A DNA stretch of 64,000 bases from Rhizophagus irregularis (lineage: Eukaryota; Glomeromycota; Glomeromycetes; Glomerales; Glomeraceae), in contig NC_089458.1 in assembly GCF_026210795.1 (NCBI RefSeq), positions 992,001 through 1,056,000 of the forward strand, given 5' to 3'. Position numbers and translations under genes: made by a program. Below, one piece after another: positions 13,896 to 24,332 of this stretch. The notes beneath the pieces were generated by a model. It was not told the DNA's origin. It did not search any database and saw nothing but the letters and a program-made list of their open reading frames with translations. The first letter of the stretch is position 1. Every line of letters starts with the position of its first letter.

Positions 13896-13932
13896 TAATC
13901 CCCTGTCGCACTATGTGTCACTCATGATCACC
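13896..13932 (+). repeat. Dispersed 37-bp repeat, copy 1
   Basis: A 37-bp stretch beginning TAATCCCCTGTCGCACTA and ending TCACTCATGATCACC recurs at the right edge of the window with one mismatch. It contains the palindrome TGATCA. Both copies carry more GC than their surroundings. It is probably a piece of a dispersed mobile element. Confidence 0.7.
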
Positions 13933-14206
13933 ATTTTAGAGTGATTAGTTGAGTTTATAAATGACCGGGAATCTTCGTTTACTTATTTCCCGACCTCATA
14001 TTTTTTTCCCTTTGGGAAAAAACCCAACTCCCCATGAAATGAATAAACTATTTCATAGTAAAAGTCATATCAGATCTATACAAGTCTAGTAATAAATCTT
14101 TTTATGTAAAATAAATATATGATTATCTAAACATTCAAATTTCTAAATGTCATTTAAATCGTTAGTCTTATTGATCATATAAATTTATTTCATTAAAGAA
14201 ATTCAC

Positions 14207-17117
14207 GTTTCTATTATACACATAATTGTTTCATCAAAGGCAAATTCATGATTTGATTGTTAGATTTTATTAGATAATAACATCAGCATTAATAAAATTA
14301 TGTTCCTTAATTATTTCAAATCTAATTAAATCAATGTTTATTTATTTATTTATTAAAATGAACCATTTGATAAGTAGTATTTGATATAATCAATTTTCAA
14401 TTTAATTAAAAATTTTATCTGAATTTTATCTTTAATTATTCCCTTTTATTTTTATTAAAAAAAAAAACTGGTATCTGGTAATATGAATTTGATGAATTAG
14501 AATTGGACTTAAGTTTTAATTAGATTAGAATCAGATAAAGAGAGTTTAAAAATTCTCAATTAAATGCTAAAAACTTGATTTTTAATAAATTTTTTAGTTT
14601 AATTTGAATATATTTTTATTTCTTTTTTATAAATCATCTTACAGTAAGCAGTACTGTATTAATAAATAGTAAGTCATAATGGATAAAAGTATTCTATCTG
14701 ATCAGCAGATGTATACAATAAGCATTTAAAGAAAAGAGAATAAACTATAAAGGAATATATCCAAAAAAAAGAAAAATGTGAAAATATAAAATAAGTATAA
14801 AAAAAAACATTGAAAAAGAAAACTGTTTTAAAAATGAGTAGATTACAATATAAAATCTAAAGAATAACAGATAATGATTAAAAATCTATTTTAAAGAAAT
14901 TACTAGTAAATAACTATAAAGAGTAAATTGTTTTTTCTATAAAACAACCCCATAAAAATGGAAATCTCCAATATTATATATATAAATATAAAATATTTAT
15001 TATATATATTTAATAGTAGTATATAAAGTAAATTTATTATATACTATTAGATATATATTTTATAAGTATTTTTTATTTTTAAATTTGACTTTAATGGTAT
15101 TATTTATCATATTAGGTAAATTTAAAATATTTAGTTATAATAAAACCAAAATATTTAATTGTATAAAAATTGTAATATATAAATTTTTATATTTTCATAA
15201 ATAAAATTTTTATATAATTTATTAGTATATATTTATAATAAATTATATATTTTTATATAATTAAAATTAAATTGAATTAAAAATTATTACTATAATAATA
15301 AAATGTACTTTTTAGGTCTGATTAACTTTAATGCAGTTGTTAAAGTAACTCTTTATATAACCTGATTATGATAAGATTATAGGTTCAATTCTATCAATTA
15401 CAGAAATTAAAAGAATTTACTTTCCTACTGTTTGAATACTGGTTAGTAATTTCTAGTAGTAGATAATCATTTTAAAAATTTACTATCCTGGTAATTACTA
15501 TTATATCACTAGGAATTTCCAATTATAATTAGTAAAAAGAAGATAGTAAAATGTATCAACTTATGCTTAAAATTTGGTAAACATTTTTAAACATAAGATG
15601 CAAAATTAGATGGAAAGAATTTATTTATTGGAAGATTGTAATGGATCAGAAAACTTAAATCAATATATATTTTTTTACTATAATTTTAAATAACTAGAAA
15701 ATTAATTTAAAAGGTGATCTATACAAACTAAATAATATAATTGGTAATTTTTGTAATAGTTTATTTTGAAATATTTTATTAATTTTATTTTAAAGAAATG
15801 ATATCTAATATTTCTTATTTTTTTAGATTTAGTTTCATTTTAGTTTTTGATTCTTCAGATAAGTTATAAAATAAAACTTATTTTTCTATTATTTTAACTT
15901 AACATTTCACTTTTTTTTGTAGTTTTTTAACTGGATCTTTTTGATTTATAGATGACAAAATAAATTTTTTTTTTTACTAAATTGTTAGTTTTATTCTTTT
16001 TTAGGATTTAGATTTAATTTAAAGTATATAAGTAAATAAAAGTAGATGTAATTTGTATATGCATAAAAAAATAAATAAAATAAAATAAAAGTTATTAATT
16101 TACTTAATAAACAAAATCAAATTAACTAAAAATTAGCATTAAAATCATTTAAAATTATAATCTTTTGCCAATTTTTTTACTACCAATTGTTATGATTTCT
16201 TACTAAATTGAAGTAGTTTGAGTAAATTTAAATATCTATTGATTTGTATGGCCAATTTTTTTAATTAATTCTGAAACTTTACCAATTTTTAATAGCAAAT
16301 TGTACAAATTATTTATAAAATTAATTGCCAATATTACTGAAACAGACTATTTTGACAAATGCATAATCCTAGTATTTTTTAGTATTGTTTATTCTAACTT
16401 TTTGATTGCTATTTCAAATTAGTGTATGAATATTCAAACTGATGCATTAAACAATCAAATAAAAAATTGAAATAATTAAAATTTATTATTTAATTTGCTG
16501 GTTATTTTTAACAATTCCATATGAAAAATCTATACTATTATATATTTTTATAAATTATTATTAATGCTAATGTTTAGAGCTGTAATATATATTTAGTTAA
16601 TTATAATAACTGTCTGTAATATTTGACTCTGCTTTTTTATTTTAATCATCTACTTCTAATATAATAATTGCCAGATTTATAATGGTTATTCTTTCCTTAG
16701 TACTATTCAATTAATTATTTCCTGTCTTTACCATTTCTGCCTTGAATTCTCAAATAGCTTCTTATATTCTCTGATTTTTCTTTGCAGCATGCTGAGTTTC
16801 TCATCTACTTTACTCTTCAAAGTATAAGTAGTAAACATTGTATATACATATATTATTATATTGTAAATAAAATTATTAAAAAAAAATAAGAAATTTGTCA
16901 CCATACACTTTATTTAAATTTCAATATATTGTTGGTTAATAAAAAAAGATGAAAACTAACTAAGTAAATAAACACCACATAAAACTTATCAAGATATCCT
17001 AGCATTTTTAAGAGAGAAAAAAAATTATGTTTAATAAAAAAAACAAAATGAAAGAAATGACATGTAGTGTTTCAATTCAGATAAAAACTGTTATTCAGAT
17101 AAAATAATTATTTTATT
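14207..17117. other. CpG-free, poly-A-poor 2.9-kb block
   Basis: Reading line by line, I find no CG dinucleotide between the CG near 14206 and the one near 17118. The flanks carry them regularly. The block also has fewer long homopolymers than the rest of the window and has no open frame. Such total CpG loss fits a once-methylated, silenced element whose cytosines have deaminated. No transposon domain can be read any more, so its origin is inference. Confidence 0.6.
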
Positions 17118-17359
17118 CGGATGAAACTAGTTATTAAAAAAAAATTTGGGTTAAAACTGATTATTTTTAAATTTCAGTACTTTAAACAAGCTATGAATTG
17201 TAGAGTTCTGATCATTAGTTTCCAATATATTTTAAATTATCCGAAACTTACAATCTGAATAAAATCTGTCAAAATCCAGATAAAACTGCAGATATAACCA
17301 TAATAATCAGTTTTATCCGGATAAAATCTGGATAAACCGGACTCAGATCGAAGCACTAC
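17064..17359. mobile_element. MITE-like element with decayed terminal inverted repeats
   Basis: The right end (17343-17359) reads TCAGATCGAAGCACTAC. The left end (17064-17080) reads GTAGTGTTTCAATTCAG. The left arm differs from the reverse complement of the right mainly by C-to-T and G-to-A changes, including at the CG positions. Several GATAAAACTG/ATCCGGATAAAA-type sub-repeats lie inside. No coding capacity is seen in about 296 bp. A related CGGATCGAAG terminus occurs at 27.8 kb. Confidence 0.55.
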
Positions 17360-17389
17360 CACACGATTTTACCAATTATACCTATGCTA

Positions 17390-17577
17390 AAGCCAGGTTG
17401 ATAGAATAAGTAAAGCATTTTTTGATTCTTTCATTAGTGATAAGTATTTATGATAATGTATAATGGCATTAGATTGAACCTTTATACAGTTAATCCATTC
17501 ATTGTTAACCATCTTTTCTGCAAATTCACGTTGTCTAATCAAATCAAGCGAGAATGGCAATGGAATGCCAGTATAGA
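17390..17577 (-). pseudogene. Exon remnant resembling DUF1399/glycine-rich domain proteins
   Basis: A 60-codon open minus-strand segment contains FSLDLIRQREFAEKMVNNEW and then HYHKYLSLMKESKNALL, and ends at a stop after STWL. This resembles the part of fungal glycine-rich domain (GRDP/DUF1399) proteins that precedes the conserved PTLDIDLAWHTHQL segment. Here the segment breaks off exactly where that motif should begin. No continuing exon is seen in either direction, and the MITE-like element starts 30 bp beyond. It is called a remnant; the family assignment is from memory. Confidence 0.35.
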
Positions 17578-18013
17578 TAAATGTTACTCTGAACTATTTT
17601 ATTCCTTGTATTTCTAAGTTATTGTTTTCTCTTCAATTCATTTATTTGGAGATCAAGCTTTTTGATAATATACTTCCAATTGCATTTGTTCTAAAATTTG
17701 AAGCATATCTTCATAAACAAATACGCATGCCGGCATAAAGAATTATTTATTTAAGTTATGTTAATTTCTTTTTTTTATTAATACGTATTTAAAAAAAAAA
17801 AACTTTGTTAAACTGACAGCTAACTATCTAAGCGAAGAGTGAGAAAAGGGATTTTTCATAGGAGAAATGGGTTTTTAGCGACTATGTCTTGTCTGATTAG
17901 ATATAAATTTTTTTTTGTCTCAGCTGATGATAAATCATCAACCGATTTTCTGTGTTACAGCTTAATTTTTGAGTACGATTTGTTTAGGAAATTGCCTATT
18001 TTAAACTTATTGT

Positions 18014-19410
18014 CTAATTTTCCTGATTTTGTAAAACCACTTGTTGGATTTGATATAAATCTATAATGAAGTTAGGAGCAGTGACAACACCAGGGACTGC
18101 GATGACATACCCGGCTATGGAAGGAGATCCTCCGATGATAGACGGGTTCCAAAATACTTCTTGAACCGGGATATTAACTTGATAATTAATAAGACCTGAC
18201 CCTATGCAAGCAGTAAGAGCACCAGTGTAATAATCGTGAGTACCGAAATTCCACTATAAAAATTTGGTAAGTTTATATTATATATTAGATATTTGCCATT
18301 TAAATTGAATGCAAGAACATCAATGGCGTGCTAATCTTACCTCTTCATAATATACTCCAGGAAGTCCTGCTACTGCTATGTGTCTTTCTGGTATTGGTGC
18401 TGCCTGACGTGTCCAGAGTCTGGCCTAAAATCAGAAATAGAAAAAAATTTAAAAATTTCGAAATCATTGAATAATAAATAGGCTGTGTAACACGTACAAT
18501 CATGCACCGATGCAACTGTCCGACTGCATTTCGTGTAGCTCTTGGATCATAAATTTTAACTCCAAATACGCATCTTACGTATTGTTGTTGCATCCAACGA
18601 ATACACTTTGGATTCCAACCATACTGACCCCTATTACCACTTTGATACCTTTGGGACACTGCAATTTCGCACATTATTCGTGCGTGGGGTCTTCCCTATA
18701 CAATTAATTTATGATAAGACTAAGGAAAAATTAGGAACAAAATCTGATATGTACAGAACCAACCGTTTTGTTAACCGGAGGAATCTCACGATGTCGGGAA
18801 ATCCTTGGAGGAGCTCTACGAGCAAATCTACGCTGTGGATGTGGGGGTGGAGTTGGAGGTTTTGGAATAATGGCCAGACCTGGAAATATTGCAATATCAG
18901 GTGCTGACGGTTCTCCTCTTCCACGTGGTCGATAGTGAGCTTATAGGACATGAGAAGGTTATAAAACTGATAACAAGACTAAGCGACCCAAAGGAATTTT
19001 TCTTACCTGAAGAACCCCCAACATCTATCGGAGGATTATCAACAACACCTCCGTTGGGAACGTCAAAATATTTTTCAAGTCGTTTAATAACAAATCCACG
19101 TTCATCTTTTTCCATTTCAATTATAAATACGTTTCCTCTTGAATCGATATCAAATTTATATCCGCGTGTATCTTGGCGTTCAAAGAAGGTATCGATTTTT
19201 TTCACTGATGAATTCCAGCCTATCTGTATAGGCAAACTATCATACGTGTCAACATTAGACAGAATTTAATCCATCTGTGTGATGTTCACTTACTTTTTCT
19301 CTTCCGAAGACTTTTTTACGCTCTGAAAATTCCTTTCTAGGGACAGAATTCGATTGATCATTTTTGAAGAAGATATCGTCAATGATTGTATTTTCAATAC
19401 TGTATTTTTC
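18014..19410 (-). CDS. Uma2/PD-(D/E)XK-like nuclease-domain protein, six exons
   Basis: I built this from splice sites and consistent phase. Exons run from high to low coordinates: 19410-19294, 19223-19007, 18939-18764, 18695-18498, 18424-18341 and 18253-18014, joined by introns of 67-87 bp. The result is about 343 residues with an open but unproven 5' end; no ATG is in frame before the upstream stop near 19423, so a first exon may be missing. Residues 124-131 read APDIAIFPG, followed by a Pro/Arg-rich insert. Residues 173-185 read PHARIMCEIAVSQ, then comes a Trp/Tyr-rich C-terminal half (WMQQQYVRCVFGVKIYD, HIAVAGLPGVYYEEW). The PD...E-I-A-x-S pair matches the order of Uma2-type restriction-endonuclease-fold domains (Asp126, Glu180). 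These are common in cyanobacteria and, as I recall, expanded in Rhizophagus. Catalysis is not shown. Confidence 0.5.
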
Positions 19411-19423
19411 ATTATAAAATAAT

Positions 19424-20680
19424 CAGATTAAGGTTACGCAAGGGCAAGGTTACACGAAATAATTTGAGTCTGCCTTATATTGTGATGGTGTCGATTTTAA
19501 TGGTTTGCACACTTTAGAAATTCTTTAGCAATCACTACGGAATTTCCTCAATGGTATGAGAATTTTCGAATTTTTTGGGCTTGTTAAACATGCTCTAAAT
19601 AATTTCCTATTTTTTGCTAAAGGGCTCATCACCAAGCAGGAGTCGCAGATGTTGGCTTTTCCATTTGCGGAATAAACAAATTATCAACGAATGGACGAAT
19701 CGAATACGAACTTTTTGATTATTCTCTTGTGTAAATCAATTGCTCTGATCCTTAGAGTTGTAGTTAAAAATGTATAATTTTTCGTTGAGTCAATAAATCA
19801 AATGGACATATTCGGTAAATTTCGTTTCCTGCTAAAGTCTCCCTCGTTTTGTATAACCTATATAACAAATCCATACTGTGGATAGTAACATTCCTCGAGA
19901 TAAGTGGTATGAACACCAAGATCTAACTTGCTTAATACTATTAAAACTAGCGAACCATTTATCTTTGTTATACACTCATTACGTTGGGACAGAGATTTGT
20001 TTATTTCATAGAAAGGCAACTTCCCTGGCGAGTTGGGGGAGAGAAAATCAAATCAAAAATAAAAAATGCCGAAACTCACAAAAATGCAGTATTTTACACA
20101 TCAAAATCAAATTTTGGCCTGTGCCATAGAATATTCGCAACAAATAGATCCAAATCACTTTTTTGAACTTTTTATTTTCTTTCTTTTCAACAGAAGGGAC
20201 CGTGAGGAAAATCTGAATAGTTATATATGAAAATTTTGCACATACGATTTTGCATTATTTAAAAATCATTAGTTAAAACTATAAATTTCTTATTTTCTAA
20301 CGTTTTTTATCTTCATTTCTTAATCTTTGTTGTTTTTTTGATAAATCAGCTTCTCTAATATTTAATTTTTTATAAAAAAGATATCTATTTTATTTTTAAT
20401 TTTGATTTCTTATAAAATAATTCATTAAATAACATAAATTTCACTGTACATTGCTTTTCTTTATTTTTACCTGTTCTACTTTATTAAGAATTTGTAAAAT
20501 ATGTGGTAGAAATTAAAATAATTCTTATAGAAAATAATGTTGCTGTCATATATATATTTATATGGCTGTGATAGCATGTAGAATCGAATGAACTTTTTTT
20601 ACTTAACTATCAGGAAGAAAGTAATTTAATTAAATAATTTATTTATTACTGAAATTCGTGCATGCAGATAAGTGACGTGA
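19424..20680. other. Intergenic, no gene recognised
   Basis: This lies between the 5' side of the Uma2-like gene and the 3' end of the NOB1 copy. The open frames at 19878-20166 have no domain. The 20.2-20.65 kb part is plain AT-rich spacer. A missing first exon of the Uma2-like gene could lie near 19.45-19.7 kb, but I could not place it. Confidence 0.4.
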
Positions 20681-20689
20681 TTTATATGA

Positions 20690-22537
20690 TTATAGGGGCT
20701 TTACATTTTGTAAAAATTTTTTATCGCTTTTTTCTCCCTTTGGTTTTCTACGACCATAACCGATTACAGGGGAAATGGAATTTGAATTACTTATTCCAAT
20801 TAAAAGTTTTGGAATATAATCTGGATCAAATATATCAATTTCCTTTTGTTTTCTTTGGTTCTTTAATGCTTTTTGGTATTCCTTTTGATCTTCTCGGAGA
20901 ATAATATTATTAGCATTACGACCACTTTTCGGTTCTGGGATTGAATACTTTAAAAGGAATAATAAATTATTTGGTACTTTTCTTTTCTTTCTTTATTTTT
21001 TGTTAGATGTGAAAAAATAAACTACCTTGGTTCCGCGTAAATTATATTGAAAATTCTTTTTCAAGTAATATGTCACGTTACCATTCGCGTCCGTACTTGT
21101 TGATGTACGAATCAAAGCTGCATTTCCACAGTTAGGACAAAATTTTTTCTCCGTATTTGTAGTTATTCTATGTATTATAGAAAAAGAATTATAAATGGGG
21201 TAAAACGGTATCAGGACAAACAATTATAATAATATGTTAATACTTGAAACAAGCATGACATCTAAGAACCCAATTTTTCACTTTTCTAATTCTCTTTCCC
21301 TCAACTGAAATTTAATCGCATTTGTAACAAAATATTCTTGTAAAAAAAAATTATTTTTGAATAAAACATAATGTATGATAAGATGCTCATAGAAAATGTC
21401 TTAAGTGAGTTAAGTCAACTTTACATACTTGCATCGAATAATCCGTTGTCATACAAGCAATTTTAACATATCTTTCTTCAAATCGATGGGAAATTCATGT
21501 TCTTTTGCTTGATAATCATCGATATTATCTGGAGTTATCCATCCAATATCATCATCGTCATATTCTTCGTCTCGATGGGCACATTCCTTTTTTGATTAAT
21601 AGAATTTTGATTGAAACAAGTATTGAAGTATTATACCTTTCAGCTTATGCGTTGAAATTTCTACAATTGGTTCATCCTTTGATAAGGAACAATCATTATT
21701 AAAGTCAATATTATTCAATTGTTCAGAATTTTCAACTTGGTAAAGGTTGCTAACAGCATCTCTTTGATGATCCGTTCCTTCTGAACTTGAAAATTCAACT
21801 GTAATATCTGCGAGTTTCAAACTTTCCAAATTTGACACTAAATTTGGTTCATCAATTCGTTGCTGCTGTTCCTGTTTATTAATAATTTCCATCGATTCAG
21901 ATTTATTTAAAGGTTTCTTTTTAAAATTTTAGTTGGAATTATTGTTATTACCACCAAATTTCGTAAAAGATTTAAAAAAAATTAAATTATGATGATTAAT
22001 TCATTAACACTTGTGACAGAATTGCCCCAAATTTTTAATTGTTTGTATTTACTTTGACGGGCTCCTTTTTTAACCGTTTAGTACCATTAGTCTCAACTTC
22101 CAACATATAAGTCAATGCCAAAACTCTCAAATCTACAGCAGATAAACTGGCAAAATCGCCAGTTTTTTTTGAGAAATTTACAACTGAAAAAAAAAATAAA
22201 TAAATAAAAATTAAAATATATTAAATATATTTATTTATTTATTTTTTTCAAAAAAAAAAAAAAATATTTTTTCATAATTGAATATCATAAATAAAAACCT
22301 TCTCTTAATGCCTCGTCTGAAGGTACTTTAATCTGAAGATCAAATGAAATTTGATTTAAAAAATCACGAGAATGTTTATCTCGAATTTCAGAAATAACTT
22401 CTGGTATAGTGTAAATTTTTTCTGCGAATGCTCGAACATTTATGCCTTTGATTAGAGGACCAGAATCTATCACTAATCTTTTGCTCTACATCATTAACGA
22501 TACTACTGCTATTACTTACAGAAGTGTTAGACATCAT
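20690..22537 (-). pseudogene. NOB1: NOB1-like 20S pre-rRNA endonuclease, multiply frameshifted
   Basis: NOB1 cuts 20S pre-rRNA at site D to form the 18S 3' end on pre-40S particles. Its parts appear in order on the minus strand. The PIN domain shows VIDSGPLIKG, YTIPEVISEIRDK and, after an intron, SKKTGDFASLSAVDLRVLAL, so its acidic residues are kept. Next come an acidic linker ending in GWITPDN, CMTTDYSMQ, WVLRCHACFK and the zinc ribbon FCPNCGN. The C-terminal tail is FDPDYIPKLL. The frame is broken between the linker and CMTTD (near 21455). It breaks again in the LLQMxLN...VEGKRIRK segment (near 21305), where about 5 bp are missing. The join of the N-terminal ATG region to LVIDSG is also out of frame. 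NOB1 is essential in yeast, so an intact copy should exist elsewhere, unless the assembly is wrong here. Confidence 0.7.
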
Positions 22538-22639
22538 TTTAAGAACTTTTTCATCTGAAAATTTTATCAATCAATTTATATTATCATGTGTATGTATCAC
22601 ATGATTAATATAAGATAGGACAGTCCCTAATTACGCCAC

Positions 22640-24000
22640 ATTTTTATTAGCACGGTAGAGGTAGAGACCCGAAAAAATTCCGATATCAAATCTCAAATTT
22701 TTGTTATTTTGGTTAAAATACATCATAATAGGAAATTTAAGTGATTCTGGACTTAAATTTTGTCTATCATCATCTAAAATTTTTCTACCGCGCAGGAAGA
22801 GATTGGCAACCAAATGTAATTACGTACTATTTTTTCTAAAGAGCCAAAATTCGTTCAATTTAGTTCTCTAATAATTTGATAAGAATAAATGTCTCGATTA
22901 AATGTCTCGATAAAAATCGTGGATCAAAAACTTGAACAGCTCTAAACAAAAAGCGTGCAAGATGTGATTTTCAAGTTTTTTATAAGCTGCATCATACGCT
23001 TTTTGAAATACCGGACAAAATGATGATAAAGGAGAATTAAATACTAAATCCATAGCTGATCCAAAATCAGTCATAGTTGTCCCCATAATTATTCGTGCTT
23101 CAAGTTGTTGTATCTCTGTTCAATAAAAGGAAATATTGGCTTATTTTCTTGTTGAAAAAAGTCAATATTCAGCTACAATTGTTGTGCATTTTCCTGAATA
23201 AATGCTAAATAGATTTCAATGCGTCCATTGGATTGTTGGTCGGTAAAAACTGAATTTATTTCTTACAATTGATGATGGATTTTCTTTGTTTTGTTTTCTT
23301 CATTATAAATCCACGAATATAATCCAAGTGTTGATATACATAAAATGCCATACGAAACCTGGTGTTACATCTTTTGTATTGACGCCCATGCTTCTCTAAA
23401 ATTAAATACCGGTAAATTATTTCAAGAATATTCAATAGTGTACATTAATTATAAATATACTAACCCAATAAGATTTAGTGCTAAACAAGGCAAATGAATT
23501 AAATGAATTAGTTGTGGCATTAGTGGTTTTAATACATCACGATAACACTTTCAAAAGGAATTTCCCATTGAACTAAAAATTTGAAATATTAACTGTCCAA
23601 TTGTACAATTATTAACACTTTCTAAATAATCAACATGAACCAATTTTGTTGTACATTCCTTGTTGATTAATATGATTTTCAAATAATTTTGGTGAATATT
23701 CACGGCGCAAAGTACCTATTTTAGAATAAACCCTCCTTCATTACAATGTTCATGCAACCAATTTTGAAGTTTAGCCACTTTTTCTAATGGAATATCAGCC
23801 GCTACAAATGCATCCACTAAATTGTATATAATATTTTTTCGTTTCGGATGCAATCAACAATAGTTTGAATAGTTGGTTGTCCTTTTGCTCTTTTTTTCTT
23901 TTGTTTCCCATTATCAGTAAAAAAATAATCACGCGCACGCGAGAAAACACAACTGTAGAAGAGGGCATTTTTGATGTTGAAATATACACCTGCAATTATG
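22640..24000 (-). mobile_element. Decayed hAT-family transposase
   Basis: Minus-strand translation in shifting frames gives typical hAT pieces in the right order. An N-terminal part (near 23.95-23.72 kb) has QTIVDCIRNEK and then AFVAADIPLEKVAKLQNWL. A middle part (near 23.5 kb) has LMPQLIHL, and another has WHFMYINTW. A segment near 23.1-23.0 kb has TTMTDFGSAMDL. The C-terminal hAT dimerisation block, KILDDDRQNLSPESLKF, lies at about 22.78-22.70 kb. Many stops and frameshifts separate them. I could not identify terminal inverted repeats or a target duplication with confidence. The relic sits directly upstream of the broken NOB1 copy. Confidence 0.6.
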
Positions 24001-24332
24001 ATTGGCTATATATCACGTGCCTAAAATAACATTTTATTCCATTATACAGTAGAAATTCCGATTATTCATTTTTTATTAATAATGGAATATTTCCGAGTCT
24101 CTGGGAGCAAGGTCACTTCCGTACAGGCCAATTTGAAATCTGTACTTCAAACTTCATTCAACAGAACCGTCGAACTTCAACAACGAGATTCTAATCAGTG
24201 TATTCAGGACTCGGACGCACTACTACTATACAAATTTTTTTTTAATCATTTATTTATTTTTATATATACATTAAAGTTAAATATTATAATAATAAAAATT
24301 TCTATTTTATAACTTTAATACATTTAATAAAA

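Noticed and set aside
17839-18066. 75-codon plus-strand frame
   Set aside because: Overlaps the last exon of the minus-strand Uma2-like gene and has no domain.
18709-18951. 80-codon minus-strand frame
   Set aside because: Alternative frame of the third exon of the Uma2-like gene; only the other frame joins both neighbours in phase.
22494-22527. 34-nt GTAAGT...GTAG segment at the NOB1 start that would restore the frame
   Set aside because: Too short for an intron in this genome; the N-terminal frame problem is left as uncertain and the two downstream breaks stand alone.
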